From Nocardioides cavernaquae (GTDB taxonomy: Bacteria; Actinomycetota; Actinomycetes; Propionibacteriales; Nocardioidaceae), in contig NZ_QYRP01000002.1 of assembly GCF_003600895.1 (NCBI RefSeq), positions 2,852,001 to 2,916,000 on the forward strand: a DNA stretch of 64,000 bases, written 5' to 3'. A program made the translations under genes and the position numbers. The notes beneath the pieces were generated by a model. It was given only the letters and a program-made list of their open reading frames with translations. It was not told the DNA's origin and did not search any database. Position 1 is the first letter of the stretch. Every line of letters starts with the position of its first letter. Shown here piece by piece: positions 56,671 through 64,000 of this stretch.

Positions 56671-57915
56671 TCAGTTCGCGCTCGGGTCCCACCACGAGTA
56701 ACCCTTGAGGAACGGGTCCGGCTCGATCGGGCCGTCGGAGCTCCAGACGATGTCGAACTGGTCGTCCTTGTTGATCTGGCCGATCAGGCTGGTCTTGGCG
56801 ATGTGGTGGTTCTCGCCGTTGATCGTGACGGGGCCCTCGGGCGACGCGAACGTCACGCCGTCAGCTGCGTCGTTGATCTTGTCGACGTCGAACGAGTCAG
56901 CCTTCTCGACCATGGCCTTGAAGAGGTACAGCGAGGTGTACGCCGCCTCCATCGGGTCCGACGTCGGCCGGTCGCCGTACTTGGCCTTGAACGCCTTGAC
57001 GAAGGTGTCGTTGGCCGCGCTCTTGACCGACTGGAAGTAGTTCCAGGACGCGTACTGGCCGGTGAGGTCCTTGCCCATCGCGGGCGCCTCCTCCTCGGCG
57101 ATCGACACCGAGATGATCGGGGACGTCTTCGCGGTGAGGCCCTGCTCGTAGTAGGCCTTGATGAAGCCGACGTTCGACGAGCCGTTGATGGTGTTGAAGA
57201 CGAAGTCCGGCTTGGCCTTGACGATCTTCGCGACCTGGGTCGACCAGTCGTCCTTGTCGAGCGGGACGTACTCCTCGCCGACGATCTCGATGTCGAGCTC
57301 CTTGGCGTACTGCTTGATGATCTTGTTCGCAGTGCGCGGGAAGACGTAGTCCGAGCCGGCGAGGAAGAGCGTCTTGACGCCCTTGTCCTTCAGGAAGTCC
57401 ATGGCCGGGATGATCTGCTGGTTCGTGGTCGCGCCCGTGTAGTAGATGTTCTTGGAGGCCTCGAGGCCCTCGTACTGAACGGGGTAGAACAGCAGACCGT
57501 GGTCACCCTCGACGACCGGCAGCATCGCCTTGCGCGAGGCCGAGGTCCACCCGCCGAAGACCGCGGCGACGCAGTCGCTGGTGAGCAGCTTGCCGATCTT
57601 CTCCGCGAAGACGGCCGGGTCGCTGGCGCCGTCCTCCTCGACTGCCTCGATCTTCTTGCCGAGGATGCCGCCCGAGGCGTTGATCTCGTCGGCAGCAAGC
57701 TGCAGCGAGTCGCGGACGGTCTGCTCGCTGATCGCCATGGGGCCGGACGTGGAATTCAGGAAGCCAAGCTTGATGGTGGAGCCCGAGGTGTCCACACAGG
57801 ACTTGGAGGCTGATGGTGCTTCGTCGGTCTTGGCGCCGCCACAACTGGACAGGACGAGTCCTGCTGCCAGTGCCGCGGCCGTGCTCGTCATGAGACGAGT
57901 TCGGGAGTTGAACAC
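56671..57915 (-). CDS. urtA: Urea ABC transporter substrate-binding lipoprotein UrtA
   Basis: High-affinity urea-binding protein anchored outside the membrane, 414 residues. The signal peptide ends in lipobox VLSSC and is followed by a DEAPSAS linker. The binding fold has IKLGFLNSTSGPMAISEQTVRDSLQLAADEIN, YPVQYEGLEASKNIYYTGATTNQQ and LAGSDYVFPRTANKI, all typical of UrtA. The GTG start at 57915 is uncertain; an in-frame ATG at 57891 would shorten the signal peptide. It is the first gene of the 11-gene leftward operon ending at ureD. A candidate -10 (TACGGT, 57975-57980) would give a leader of about 53 nt. Confidence 0.95.
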   Translation of the reverse strand: MFNSRTRLMTSTAAALAAGLVLSSCGGAKTDEAPSASKSCVDTSGSTIKLGFLNSTSGPMAISEQTVRDSLQLAADEINASGGILGKKIEAVEEDGASDPAVFAEKIGKLLTSDCVAAVFGGWTSASRKAMLPVVEGDHGLLFYPVQYEGLEASKNIYYTGATTNQQIIPAMDFLKDKGVKTLFLAGSDYVFPRTANKIIKQYAKELDIEIVGEEYVPLDKDDWSTQVAKIVKAKPDFVFNTINGSSNVGFIKAYYEQGLTAKTSPIISVSIAEEEAPAMGKDLTGQYASWNYFQSVKSAANDTFVKAFKAKYGDRPTSDPMEAAYTSLYLFKAMVEKADSFDVDKINDAADGVTFASPEGPVTINGENHHIAKTSLIGQINKDDQFDIVWSSDGPIEPDPFLKGYSWWDPSAN

Positions 57916-57947
57916 CTTTGATGACCTCTCGGTAGGACCAATGGTTC

Positions 57948-57963
57948 GAGCACGTGTGTGCTC
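57948..57963 (-). repeat. Small hairpin in the urtA leader
   Basis: GAGCAC-gtgt-GTGCTC, a 6-bp stem with a 4-nt loop near the predicted 5' end of the urtA transcript. It may protect the mRNA or be a protein-binding dyad; no evidence distinguishes these. Confidence 0.4.
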
Positions 57964-57990
57964 GCTTGGCCATGACCGTAGGAAGCCCCC

Positions 57991-58028
57991 GTTTCAGTTA
58001 CTACCGAATGGAATTAAATCCGTGTTAC
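57991..58028 (-). promoter_or_regulatory. GlnR-like nitrogen-control site upstream of urtA
   Basis: Read on the minus strand, four 5-mers occur at exact 11-bp steps: GTAAC (58028-58024), TTAAT, CGGTA and GAAAC (57995-57991), each separated by 6 nt. The actinobacterial GlnR pattern is gTnAC-n6-GaAAC repeated. The two outer boxes match perfectly, the two inner ones poorly. The site overlaps the expected -35 region of the TACGGT promoter, as for an activator. It extends into the last codons of the exonuclease gene. Confidence 0.5.
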
Positions 58029-58996
58029 GCGGACGGACGGGCAGCCAGCGTCGCCGTGAGGCGGGTGGTCGAGCCACCCAGGCCCCAGCGCTCGTCCAGA
58101 CCGGCCAGGGCATCCGGGTCTGCCGGCGTGCGGGGGAGCAGCAGGTCAGGGGAGCCGAGGTCGATGTCGCGAGCGACCGCGACGACTTCCGGGGCCACCA
58201 GCAGGTACGCCGCGGCGTCGCGGATCTTCCCGCGGGGGCCGGGTGCGAGATCGCTGGCCGGGTCATCGACAGCGGCAACCAGGTTCGCGATGTCGCCGAA
58301 CCGGCCCAGGAGCGTGGCGGCGGTCTTCTCACCGACGCCCTTGACCCCGGGAAGCCCGTCAGAGGCGTCCCCACGCAGCGTGGCGAAGTCGGCGTACTGG
58401 CGCGCCTCGACGGCGTACTTGGCGCGCACCCAGGCCTCGTCCACGCGCTCGTGCCGGCTGACGCCCCGGGCGACGTAGAGCACGCGCACCTCGGCGGCAT
58501 CGTCGACGAGCTGGAAGAGGTCGCGATCGCCGGTGACCACGTCGACCGGCATGCCTGCGCCCGTGGCGAGGGTTCCGATGACGTCGTCGGCCTCGTAGCC
58601 GTCCGCGCCGATCACCGCGATGCCGTAGGCAGCCAGGACATCGCGGATCACCGGCACCTGGACCAGCAGCGGGTCAGGCACCTCCTCGACATAGCGTCGG
58701 TCGCTTCGCTCCCCGCTGCCTGCATCGACCGGAGCAGCTCCCGGGACGATCTCGACGACGCGGTGCTCCTTGTACGTCGGGATCAGGTCGACGCGCCACT
58801 GGGGGCGCCAGTCGTTGTCCCAGCAGCAGGCCAGGTGGGTCGGCTGGTACTCCTCGACGAGACGGCTGATGTAGTCGAGAAGCCCTCGCACGGCGTTGAC
58901 CGGCGTGCCGTCCGGAGCCCGCAGGCTGTCCGGCATGCCGAAGAAGGCGCGGAAGTAGAGGCTGGCCGTGTCGAGGAGCATGAGTCGCGAGGTCAC
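58025..58996 (-). CDS. 5'-3' exonuclease (PolA N-terminal-like)
   Basis: Stand-alone flap endonuclease/5'-3' exonuclease of 323 residues, resembling the N-terminal domain of DNA polymerase I. Features are LMLLDTASLYFRAFFGMP (first metal Asp), GADGYEADDVIGTLA and VTGDRDLFQLVDD (acidic cluster), and the helix-hairpin-helix region LRGDASDGLPGVKGVGEKTAATLL. GTG at 58996 is chosen because CAGACT (59003-59008) lies 6 nt upstream. It is divergent from the alpha/beta hydrolase gene. It probably acts in Okazaki-fragment or repair processing. Confidence 0.93.
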   Translation of the reverse strand: MTSRLMLLDTASLYFRAFFGMPDSLRAPDGTPVNAVRGLLDYISRLVEEYQPTHLACCWDNDWRPQWRVDLIPTYKEHRVVEIVPGAAPVDAGSGERSDRRYVEEVPDPLLVQVPVIRDVLAAYGIAVIGADGYEADDVIGTLATGAGMPVDVVTGDRDLFQLVDDAAEVRVLYVARGVSRHERVDEAWVRAKYAVEARQYADFATLRGDASDGLPGVKGVGEKTAATLLGRFGDIANLVAAVDDPASDLAPGPRGKIRDAAAYLLVAPEVVAVARDIDLGSPDLLLPRTPADPDALAGLDERWGLGGSTTRLTATLAARPSA

Positions 58997-59103
58997 GGGG
59001 TGAGTCTGACAGGCCAGGTGCGGATGACCCGTTCTGACCATCTGTCCAGGAATTTGGCGGGAAATGGCACGCTTCGGTTCCCAGTGTGGGTACCGTCACT
59101 TTC

Positions 59104-60030
59104 ATGCGAACCGACTTCGGGGGCGGAAGCATCCGCTCGCAGGTCCTCAACCTGGTGATGCGCAACAGCGCTCGCCGGGTCATCGACGTGTGGTCGCTGG
59201 CGCCCACGCTGCCCTGGCCGTACGGCGTGGTGGACCATGCCGGGCGCCTGCAGCGCAAGGTGGCGGGGACTGTCTTCGAGCGGGTCGAGATCGCCGGCCG
59301 TCGCGCCCGCGTGGTGCGCACCCCGGACTCACGCTCCGGTCGGCACATCCTCTACTTCCACGGCGGTGCGTTCGTGGTGGGCGGGTGGCACCTCCACGGC
59401 AGCCTGATCTCCCGGGTCGCTGCGGCCACCGGCACGACGGTCCTGGCAGTGGACTACCGCCAGCTGCCGCAGCACAGCATCGATGACGCCACCGCCGACG
59501 GGCTGGCTGCCTATCGCCACCTGCTGGCGCAGGGCATCCCCGCCGAGGACATCGTCTTCATGGGTGACTCGGCTGGAGGCTTCCTCAGCTTCACCGTCGC
59601 GGATCGAGCCCGCGAGGAGGGCCTTCCGGCGCCACGCGCCCTGGCCGTCATGTCCCCGCTCATCGATCTCGATCTCGAGCGCACGCCCGCATCAGGCGGA
59701 TGCGCGATCTTCGACGTGCGGATCCTGTCCATCTTCGCCCGCCTTGCGAACCGGCGCTCCGCAGGCTTCCACGCGCCCGCCGACTGTGCGCTCGGCGCCT
59801 TGCCTCCGGTGCTCTTCCAGGTGAGCTCGGCGGAGGCGCTCTACCCGCAGGTCTGCCAGTTCGCCAACCAGTTGGAGAGCGCGGGTGTCACGGTCGACCT
59901 GCACGTGTGGCCAGACCAGCTGCACGTGTTCCAGGCCTCGCTGTTGATCCCCGAAGCCGCAGAGGCCGTCCAGGCGCTCGCCCGCTACGTGACGCAGGCC
60001 TTTGAGGCGAAGGTTTCGGTGAGCGCCTGA
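59104..60030 (+). CDS. Alpha/beta hydrolase (hormone-sensitive-lipase-like)
   Basis: Esterase/lipase of 308 residues. It has the oxyanion motif YFHGGAFVVGG, the nucleophile elbow GDSAGG, and the late Asp/His pair in the SSAEALYP and DQLHVFQ segments. This is the HGG/GDSAG layout of family IV lipolytic enzymes. No signal peptide is evident. The ATG at 59104 follows TACCGT (59091-59096) by 7 nt. The substrate is unknown. Confidence 0.9.
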   Translation: MRTDFGGGSIRSQVLNLVMRNSARRVIDVWSLAPTLPWPYGVVDHAGRLQRKVAGTVFERVEIAGRRARVVRTPDSRSGRHILYFHGGAFVVGGWHLHGSLISRVAAATGTTVLAVDYRQLPQHSIDDATADGLAAYRHLLAQGIPAEDIVFMGDSAGGFLSFTVADRAREEGLPAPRALAVMSPLIDLDLERTPASGGCAIFDVRILSIFARLANRRSAGFHAPADCALGALPPVLFQVSSAEALYPQVCQFANQLESAGVTVDLHVWPDQLHVFQASLLIPEAAEAVQALARYVTQAFEAKVSVSA

Positions 60031-60463
60031 GGGCCGGCGCTCGCACCGTCGGCGTGTCCCACGCGACACGCCGTCCAGCAGGCAAATTCCACCAGAACTG
60101 CGGGTGCTGCGGATGTCCGGCGTGACCTGCGACAACGCGCGAACCCGCAGGTCAGAGCGGGGTTGACACTACGCGGGCGAACCCGCAGGGTCGGACAGTC
60201 CGCCCATGCAGATCGTCGCGGTCGGACCGACAGCAAGGCAGTCAACGTCCTCGGGTCCATCACCAGCTCCGCGGGACGGGATTGACGGGGGTCGGTCTCG
60301 ATGGCATCGAGGGTGCGACGCGGAAGGGGCCCCGGGCTCCGTAGACAACTTCCCCCTGACGGCAGCCGGTCGCCAGCGGGTTGGTCCGAAGGGCCTGGCA
60401 CCCCTTCCGCGACTGCTGTTCACCTGTCGGGAGGTGGCACGCCGCATGGGTAGCCTTGCGGCC
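60031..60463. other. 433-bp gap without a convincing gene, containing repeats
   Basis: Besides the terminator hairpin it holds two direct copies of GCGAACCCGCAGG (60139-60151, 60177-60189), an inverted partial copy CTGCGGGT (60098-60105), and an inverted repeat GACCTGCG/CGCAGGTC (60124-60131, 60146-60153). The rest, about 60190-60450, is featureless apart from an open frame continuous with lnt. I find no reason to extend lnt through it. Confidence 0.5.
60050..60073. terminator. Hairpin after the alpha/beta hydrolase gene
   Basis: CGGCGTGTC (60050-60058) pairs with GACACGCCG (60065-60073) around the 6-nt loop CCACGC. It lies 20 bp beyond the stop codon, with no T-tract. Confidence 0.6.
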
Positions 60464-62047
60464 GTGCCCACTCGCCTCGCCGCTGCGCTGGTCGCCGGCG
60501 TCGCGACGTACGCCGGGTTCGACCCGATCAACCTGCCGCTCCTGATCCCGGCCGGTCTCGCACTCTTCTTCGGTGCAGTCCGCGGAGCCGGCATCCGGCG
60601 CGGTGCTGCCGTCGGAGGCGCGTTCGGAGCCACGTTCTTCGGCCTGCACATCTTCTGGATGCGGGCGCTCGGCACCGAGCCCTGGATCGCGCTCACGCTC
60701 CTGGAGACACTGTTCCTGATCCTGCTCGGCGCGATCCTCCCCGTCCTCTCCACACGACGTGCGTGGCCGGTCTGGTTCGCTCTCGCGTGGTCCGCCGCCG
60801 AGGCGATGCGCGGCGCGATTCCGTTCGGCGGCTTCACCTGGGGCCAGCTCGGCTTCGCGGTGATGGACACGCCGGTCGAACCGGTGCTTCCCTGGCTCGG
60901 CGTGGCGGGGGCTGGCTTCGTCGTGGCCCTGCTCGCAGCGCTGCTCGCCTGGGCCCTGCTCGAGGCTCGTCCACGACTGGCCCTGGTGACGGCCGGTGCC
61001 GCTGCCGTGCTGCTGGCCCTGCCCGCCTGGGTGCAGCCACCAGGTCTCCGCACCAGCAGCGGGACCCTCGACGTGGCCATCGTCCAGGCCGACATCCCGG
61101 GCAACGGGGACAACCTCGTCGCGCATCACCGCGAGGTGACGGAGGGCCAGGCGACGGCCACCCGGGAGCTCGCCGGCGCCGTCCGGCGTGGCGAGGTCGC
61201 CCAGCCAGACCTGGTGGTCTGGCCGGAGAACTCGACGGCAGTGGACCCCTTCGACGACGTCGAGGCTCGCGACGAGATCGCGAGCGCGGTCCGTGCGATC
61301 GATGCTCCCGTCCTCGTCGGCGCGATCGTGGACGACCCCGACCCTGGTCGGGTCCTGAACCAGGGGATCCTCTACGACCCGGTCACCGGCGCGGGGGAGC
61401 GCTACGCCAAGCGGCATCCGGTGCCGTTCGGCGAGTACGTCCCGTTTCGCTGGATCTTCCGCGACCGGTTCACCGAGCGGATCGGACTGGTCCGTCGCGA
61501 CATGGCGGCAGGCACCCGCACCAGCCCGCTCCGCGTCGATCGCCACGACGGCACAGGCTCGGTCCTGGTCGCCGATGCGATCTGCTTCGACGTCGCGTTC
61601 GACGACGCGCTCGGCAGCCAGGTACGCCGCGGCGCCGAGCTCGGCGTCGTACAGACCTCCAACGCGCTGTTCATCCACACCAGCCAGATCGACCAGCAGT
61701 TCGCGATCAGCCGCGTGCGCGCACGCGAGCTGGCGAGGACCGTCGTGATTGCCTCGGTCAACGGCCGTTCCGGCGTCGTCGCTGCCAACGGTGATGTCGT
61801 CAACGCCTTCCCGGTGCGGGCACGTCAGGTGTCGGTCGACCGCGTTCCGCTCCATTCGGCACGTCCGCCGTCGCTCTGGGTGGGCCCGTGGTGGGGACCT
61901 GTCGCCGTGGCGTTGACCTCCCTTGGGTTCCTGTTCACGTGGCGCCCCTATCGTCGGATGAACGGCGGGAGGGTTCGCTCGCGCCCGCATGGGGAACAGT
62001 CCCACGAGCAGCCCGCTGGGGCATTCGAAGCAGGGAGGAAACGATGA
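60464..62047 (+). CDS. lnt: Apolipoprotein N-acyltransferase
   Basis: Adds the third acyl chain to the N-terminal Cys of lipoproteins in the membrane. Of the 527 residues, about the first 190 hold roughly six membrane helices, followed by an extracytoplasmic nitrilase domain. That domain has the Glu of VVWPENS, the Lys of AKRHPVPFGEYVP and the nucleophile Cys of DAICFDVAF. A final membrane helix and polar tail close the protein. GTG at 60464 is 7 nt after TAGCCT (60451-60456); an ATG at 60446 is the alternative. It overlaps ppm1 by 4 bp (ATGA). In M. tuberculosis the two activities are fused in one protein. Confidence 0.93.
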   Translation: MPTRLAAALVAGVATYAGFDPINLPLLIPAGLALFFGAVRGAGIRRGAAVGGAFGATFFGLHIFWMRALGTEPWIALTLLETLFLILLGAILPVLSTRRAWPVWFALAWSAAEAMRGAIPFGGFTWGQLGFAVMDTPVEPVLPWLGVAGAGFVVALLAALLAWALLEARPRLALVTAGAAAVLLALPAWVQPPGLRTSSGTLDVAIVQADIPGNGDNLVAHHREVTEGQATATRELAGAVRRGEVAQPDLVVWPENSTAVDPFDDVEARDEIASAVRAIDAPVLVGAIVDDPDPGRVLNQGILYDPVTGAGERYAKRHPVPFGEYVPFRWIFRDRFTERIGLVRRDMAAGTRTSPLRVDRHDGTGSVLVADAICFDVAFDDALGSQVRRGAELGVVQTSNALFIHTSQIDQQFAISRVRARELARTVVIASVNGRSGVVAANGDVVNAFPVRARQVSVDRVPLHSARPPSLWVGPWWGPVAVALTSLGFLFTWRPYRRMNGGRVRSRPHGEQSHEQPAGAFEAGRKR

Positions 62048-62802
62048 CGGAGAACGCACTCGGACGCGTCGTCATGGTCGTCCCGACATACAACGAGGCC
62101 CTGAACCTCGAGTGGATCGTCGGCCGGCTGCGTGCGGCGCAGCCCGATGTCGACGTGATGATCGTGGACGACAGCTCACCCGACGGCACCGGTGACATCG
62201 CAGACCGGCTCGCGGCCGCCGACGACCAGATCCATGTTGTCCACCGCACGGAGAAGGCCGGCCTCGGCGCGGCGTACGTGCACGGCTTCACGATCGCCCT
62301 GGCGCAGGGCTACGACGTCATCGGCGAGATGGATGCCGACGGCTCGCACCAGCCCGAGCAGCTCTACCGGCTGCTGAACGGCCTGGTGGACTCCGACCTC
62401 GTCATCGGGTCGCGCTACGTCAAGGGCGGCTCGGTCGTGAACTGGCCGGTGTTCCGCCGCCTGCTCTCTGCCTTCGGCAACCTCTACGTGCGGCTCCTGC
62501 TCGGCATCCACGTGCGCGACTCCACCGCGGGCTACCGCCTCTTCCGCAGGGCCACGCTGGAGAAGATCGACGTCACGACCGTGACCGTCTCCGGCTATGT
62601 CTTCCAGACCGAGATGGCGTGGCGTGCAATTCAGGCCCGCCTGCGGGTGCACGAGGTCCCTATCGAGTTCATCGAGCGCGAGCGTGGTGACTCGAAGATG
62701 AGCCAGGCCGTCGCGATCGAGTCGCTCCAGCGGATCACCTGGTGGGGGCTCCAGCAGCGCCGCAAGCAGCTGGTGCGCACGCTCCGTCGTTCCCACGGCT
62801 GA
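62044..62802 (+). CDS. ppm1: Polyprenol monophosphomannose synthase
   Basis: GT2-family transferase making polyprenyl-phosphate-mannose from GDP-mannose, the donor for protein and glycolipid mannosylation. The 252-residue protein has VVPTYNEALNLEWIV, DDSSPDGTGD, GEMDADGSHQPEQL (DxD metal site), GSRYVKGG and RERGDSKMSQ. It has no C-terminal membrane domain, so it should rely on the coupled Lnt for membrane location. The ATG sits within the lnt stop and is preceded by GGGAGGAAA. Confidence 0.93.
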   Translation: MTENALGRVVMVVPTYNEALNLEWIVGRLRAAQPDVDVMIVDDSSPDGTGDIADRLAAADDQIHVVHRTEKAGLGAAYVHGFTIALAQGYDVIGEMDADGSHQPEQLYRLLNGLVDSDLVIGSRYVKGGSVVNWPVFRRLLSAFGNLYVRLLLGIHVRDSTAGYRLFRRATLEKIDVTTVTVSGYVFQTEMAWRAIQARLRVHEVPIEFIERERGDSKMSQAVAIESLQRITWWGLQQRRKQLVRTLRRSHG

Positions 62803-62859
62803 TCGGGTCCGGGCCACCCCGGGGACGCGCTTGGCGCACCGGGCATGATGGGTCCCACG

Positions 62860-63327
62860 ATGACGACCGTACGACGTGTGCCCGGCGGGCTGGTGGCCCT
62901 GCTCTTCTTCGGTGTGCCGCTGCTCGAGATCATCGTGCTGATCCAGGTGGGTCAGGCGATCGGCCCGTGGTGGACGATCCTGCTGCTGGTCGCAGACAGC
63001 GTCTTCGGCGCCTGGTTGATCAAGCACGAGGGGCGGCGCGCGTTGGCTGCGCTCAGCGGGTCGCTGAGTGCCGGGAAGATGCCTGCGCGTGAGCTCGCCG
63101 ATGGTGCGCTGATCGTGCTCGGCGGCGCGCTGATGCTGTCGCCCGGCTTCGTGACAGACCTGTTCGGCATGCTCTGCATCCTGCCCATGACCCGTCCGCT
63201 CGCCCGGCGTGGCCTGAGCCGGTTCTTCGCGACCCAGCTGACGACCGGCACCTTCGGCCCGGACGTGCAACGACCCCGCCCGGATCCGTCGGGTGACGTG
63301 ATCCAGGGCGAGGTCATCGGGGACTGA
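62860..63327 (+). CDS. fxsA: FxsA family membrane protein
   Basis: Small integral membrane protein of 155 residues with about three hydrophobic helices. The FxsA segments are LEIIVLIQVGQAIGPWWTILLLVADSVFGAWLIKHEG and LMLSPGFVTDLFGMLCILP, followed by a soluble C-terminal tail ending DVIQGEVIGD. Escherichia coli FxsA relates to phage F exclusion; the general function is unknown. The start is either ATG 62860 or the upstream ATG 62845. It is convergent with rbpA. Confidence 0.88.
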   Translation: MTTVRRVPGGLVALLFFGVPLLEIIVLIQVGQAIGPWWTILLLVADSVFGAWLIKHEGRRALAALSGSLSAGKMPARELADGALIVLGGALMLSPGFVTDLFGMLCILPMTRPLARRGLSRFFATQLTTGTFGPDVQRPRPDPSGDVIQGEVIGD

Positions 63328-63353
63328 CTGACGACTGAGTCGCCAGGACTGCG

Positions 63354-63743
63354 TCACGACTTTGCGGCTGCTCGGGACTTCCGTGCCGGGCGGTGCAGGT
63401 GCGCGGGGCCGATCTCGCCGCCGCGGAGCAGCTCGAGCCGCTCAGTGAGGATGTCCTCGAGCTCAGCGACGCTGCGTCGCTCCAGCAGCATGTCCCAGTG
63501 CGTGCGGACCGGCTTCTCGGCCTTCGCCTCGGGCAGGATGCCGCTCGCGCTCAGTGCGACCGCGCCGCAGCGCGGGCACTCCCAGTTGGCCGGGACGTCG
63601 GCCTCGACGGACATCGTGATCTCGAACGAGTGGCCCTGCGGACAGTTGTAGCCGACCTGCTGGCGTGCCGCGAACTCGATGCCACGCTCGTCCTCGAAGC
63701 TCTGGCCTCCGAGACGAGCTCCACGCAGTGTGCGCTCTGCCAT
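63354..63743 (-). CDS. rbpA: RNA polymerase-binding protein RbpA
   Basis: Actinobacterial transcription factor that binds the primary sigma factor and stabilises open complexes. The 129 residues include a zinc-binding core with Cys34, His38, Cys56 and Cys59 (NCPQGH ... WECPRCG). The sigma-interaction segment is KPVRTHWDMLLERRSVAELEDILTERLELLR, followed by a basic tail. ATG at 63743 with CCGGAGGT upstream. A SigR/SigH-type promoter lies about 110 bp upstream. Confidence 0.95.
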   Translation of the reverse strand: MAERTLRGARLGGQSFEDERGIEFAARQQVGYNCPQGHSFEITMSVEADVPANWECPRCGAVALSASGILPEAKAEKPVRTHWDMLLERRSVAELEDILTERLELLRGGEIGPAHLHRPARKSRAAAKS

Positions 63744-63852
63744 TGCTACCTCCGGATGGTTTGTGGGCGTGTATCAGTGGGACGGGCGGGTGACGGAGCC
63801 ATGACGCCGTCGAGTGCGGATGATTGCCAACCGATCGTTCCTGGTTCCTACC

Positions 63853-63878
63853 AACGTACGGGGCGACGCAAGCATTCC
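63853..63878 (-). promoter_or_regulatory. SigR/SigH-type (thiol-stress) promoter of rbpA
   Basis: On the minus strand GGAAT (63878-63874) is followed after exactly 18 nt by GTT (63855-63853), matching the GGAAT-N18/19-GTT consensus of the SigR/SigH group. rbpA is a known SigR target in Streptomyces, which fits. Confidence 0.7.
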
Positions 63879-63906
63879 GCGCCCCTGCGCGACGGGCGTC
63901 ACATCC

Positions 63907-63930
63907 ACGGGCACCTTCCTACGGGCACCT
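63907..63930. repeat. Short direct repeat between the transporter gene and rbpA
   Basis: ACGGGCACCT occurs at 63907-63916 and 63921-63930. It lies 1 bp past the stop codon of the upstream partial gene. No function is evident. Confidence 0.4.
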
Positions 63931-63931
63931 C

Positions 63932-64000
63932 TTATTGGGCGGCCTCCCTGATGCCCCGGGCGGTGTCGACCCGCAGGAGCAGCGCACCGCCGACCACGAA
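63932..64000 (-). CDS. C-terminal fragment of a probable membrane transporter (MFS/UMF1 type)
   Basis: The last 22 codons of a gene entering from the right read FVVGGALLLRVDTARGIREAAQ and end in TAA at 63932. A final hydrophobic helix followed by a short V-D-x-x-x-G-x-x-x-A tail is typical of UMF1-type MFS transporters. As I recall, such transporters often precede rbpA in actinobacteria. The identification rests on this short tail and synteny only. Confidence 0.5.
   Translation of the reverse strand, partial: FVVGGALLLRVDTARGIREAAQ

Noticed and set aside
60206..60463. Upstream extension of lnt
   Set aside because: The extra codons show no membrane helix or conserved motif, and a TAGCCT box 7 nt before GTG 60464 fits the local start rule.

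Overview
The window is high-GC actinobacterial chromosome. It carries a complete Pup-proteasome cluster (arc/mpa, dop, pup, prcB, prcA, pafA, pafB, pafC), the mycothiol gene mshC, RbpA, and a polyphosphate glucokinase. It also has many genes whose start codon lies 6-8 nt after a TANNNT box. Gene content and order fit a Nocardioides-like member of the Propionibacteriales; this is a judgement from content, as no species marker is present. I see no rRNA, phage, insertion sequence or CRISPR array.

Layout. 1-8.5 kb: an aldehyde dehydrogenase (cut by the window edge), peptide deformylase, a pair of acyl-CoA dehydrogenases behind a palindromic operator, galactokinase, a lipoprotein, a nucleosidase, an HTH-less LysR effector domain and an SRPBCC protein. 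8.6-16.3 kb: tRNA-Leu(GAG), a ROK regulator divergent from polyphosphate glucokinase, a large secreted lamin-tail/propeller protein, an M20 peptidase, DUF5703 and an aldo/keto reductase. 16.4-32.3 kb: a 61-residue EccB-like fragment, uppP, corA, a phosphatase/DUF3090/kinase-like operon, mshC, a PAC2 protein, metH behind an SAH riboswitch, HAD and RecB-type nucleases, a site-2 protease, trmI and arc. 32.4-46 kb: a tandem-HTH LuxR regulator, then dop-pup-prcB-prcA-pafA, an FKBP lipoprotein, pafB-pafC, tatA-tatC and helY.

46-58 kb: an apparent nitrogen island. It holds a MarR/oxidoreductase pair, a signal-peptide-less amide/urea-binding protein, and one long leftward operon urtABCDE-ureABC-ureFGD. 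Together these encode urea uptake and hydrolysis to ammonia, with a GlnR-like site at the operon head. 58-64 kb returns to conserved backbone: a 5'-3' exonuclease, an alpha/beta hydrolase, lnt and ppm1 (lipoprotein acylation and polyprenol-phosphate-mannose supply), fxsA, rbpA behind a SigR/SigH-type promoter, and the tail of a probable transporter gene.

The order uppP ... mshC, PAC2, metH, recB-like, trmI, mpa, dop, pup, prcBA, pafABC, tatAC, helY, 5'-3' exonuclease, lnt/ppm1, rbpA follows the mycobacterial order as I remember it. The LuxR gene and the urea block therefore stand out as lineage-specific insertions.
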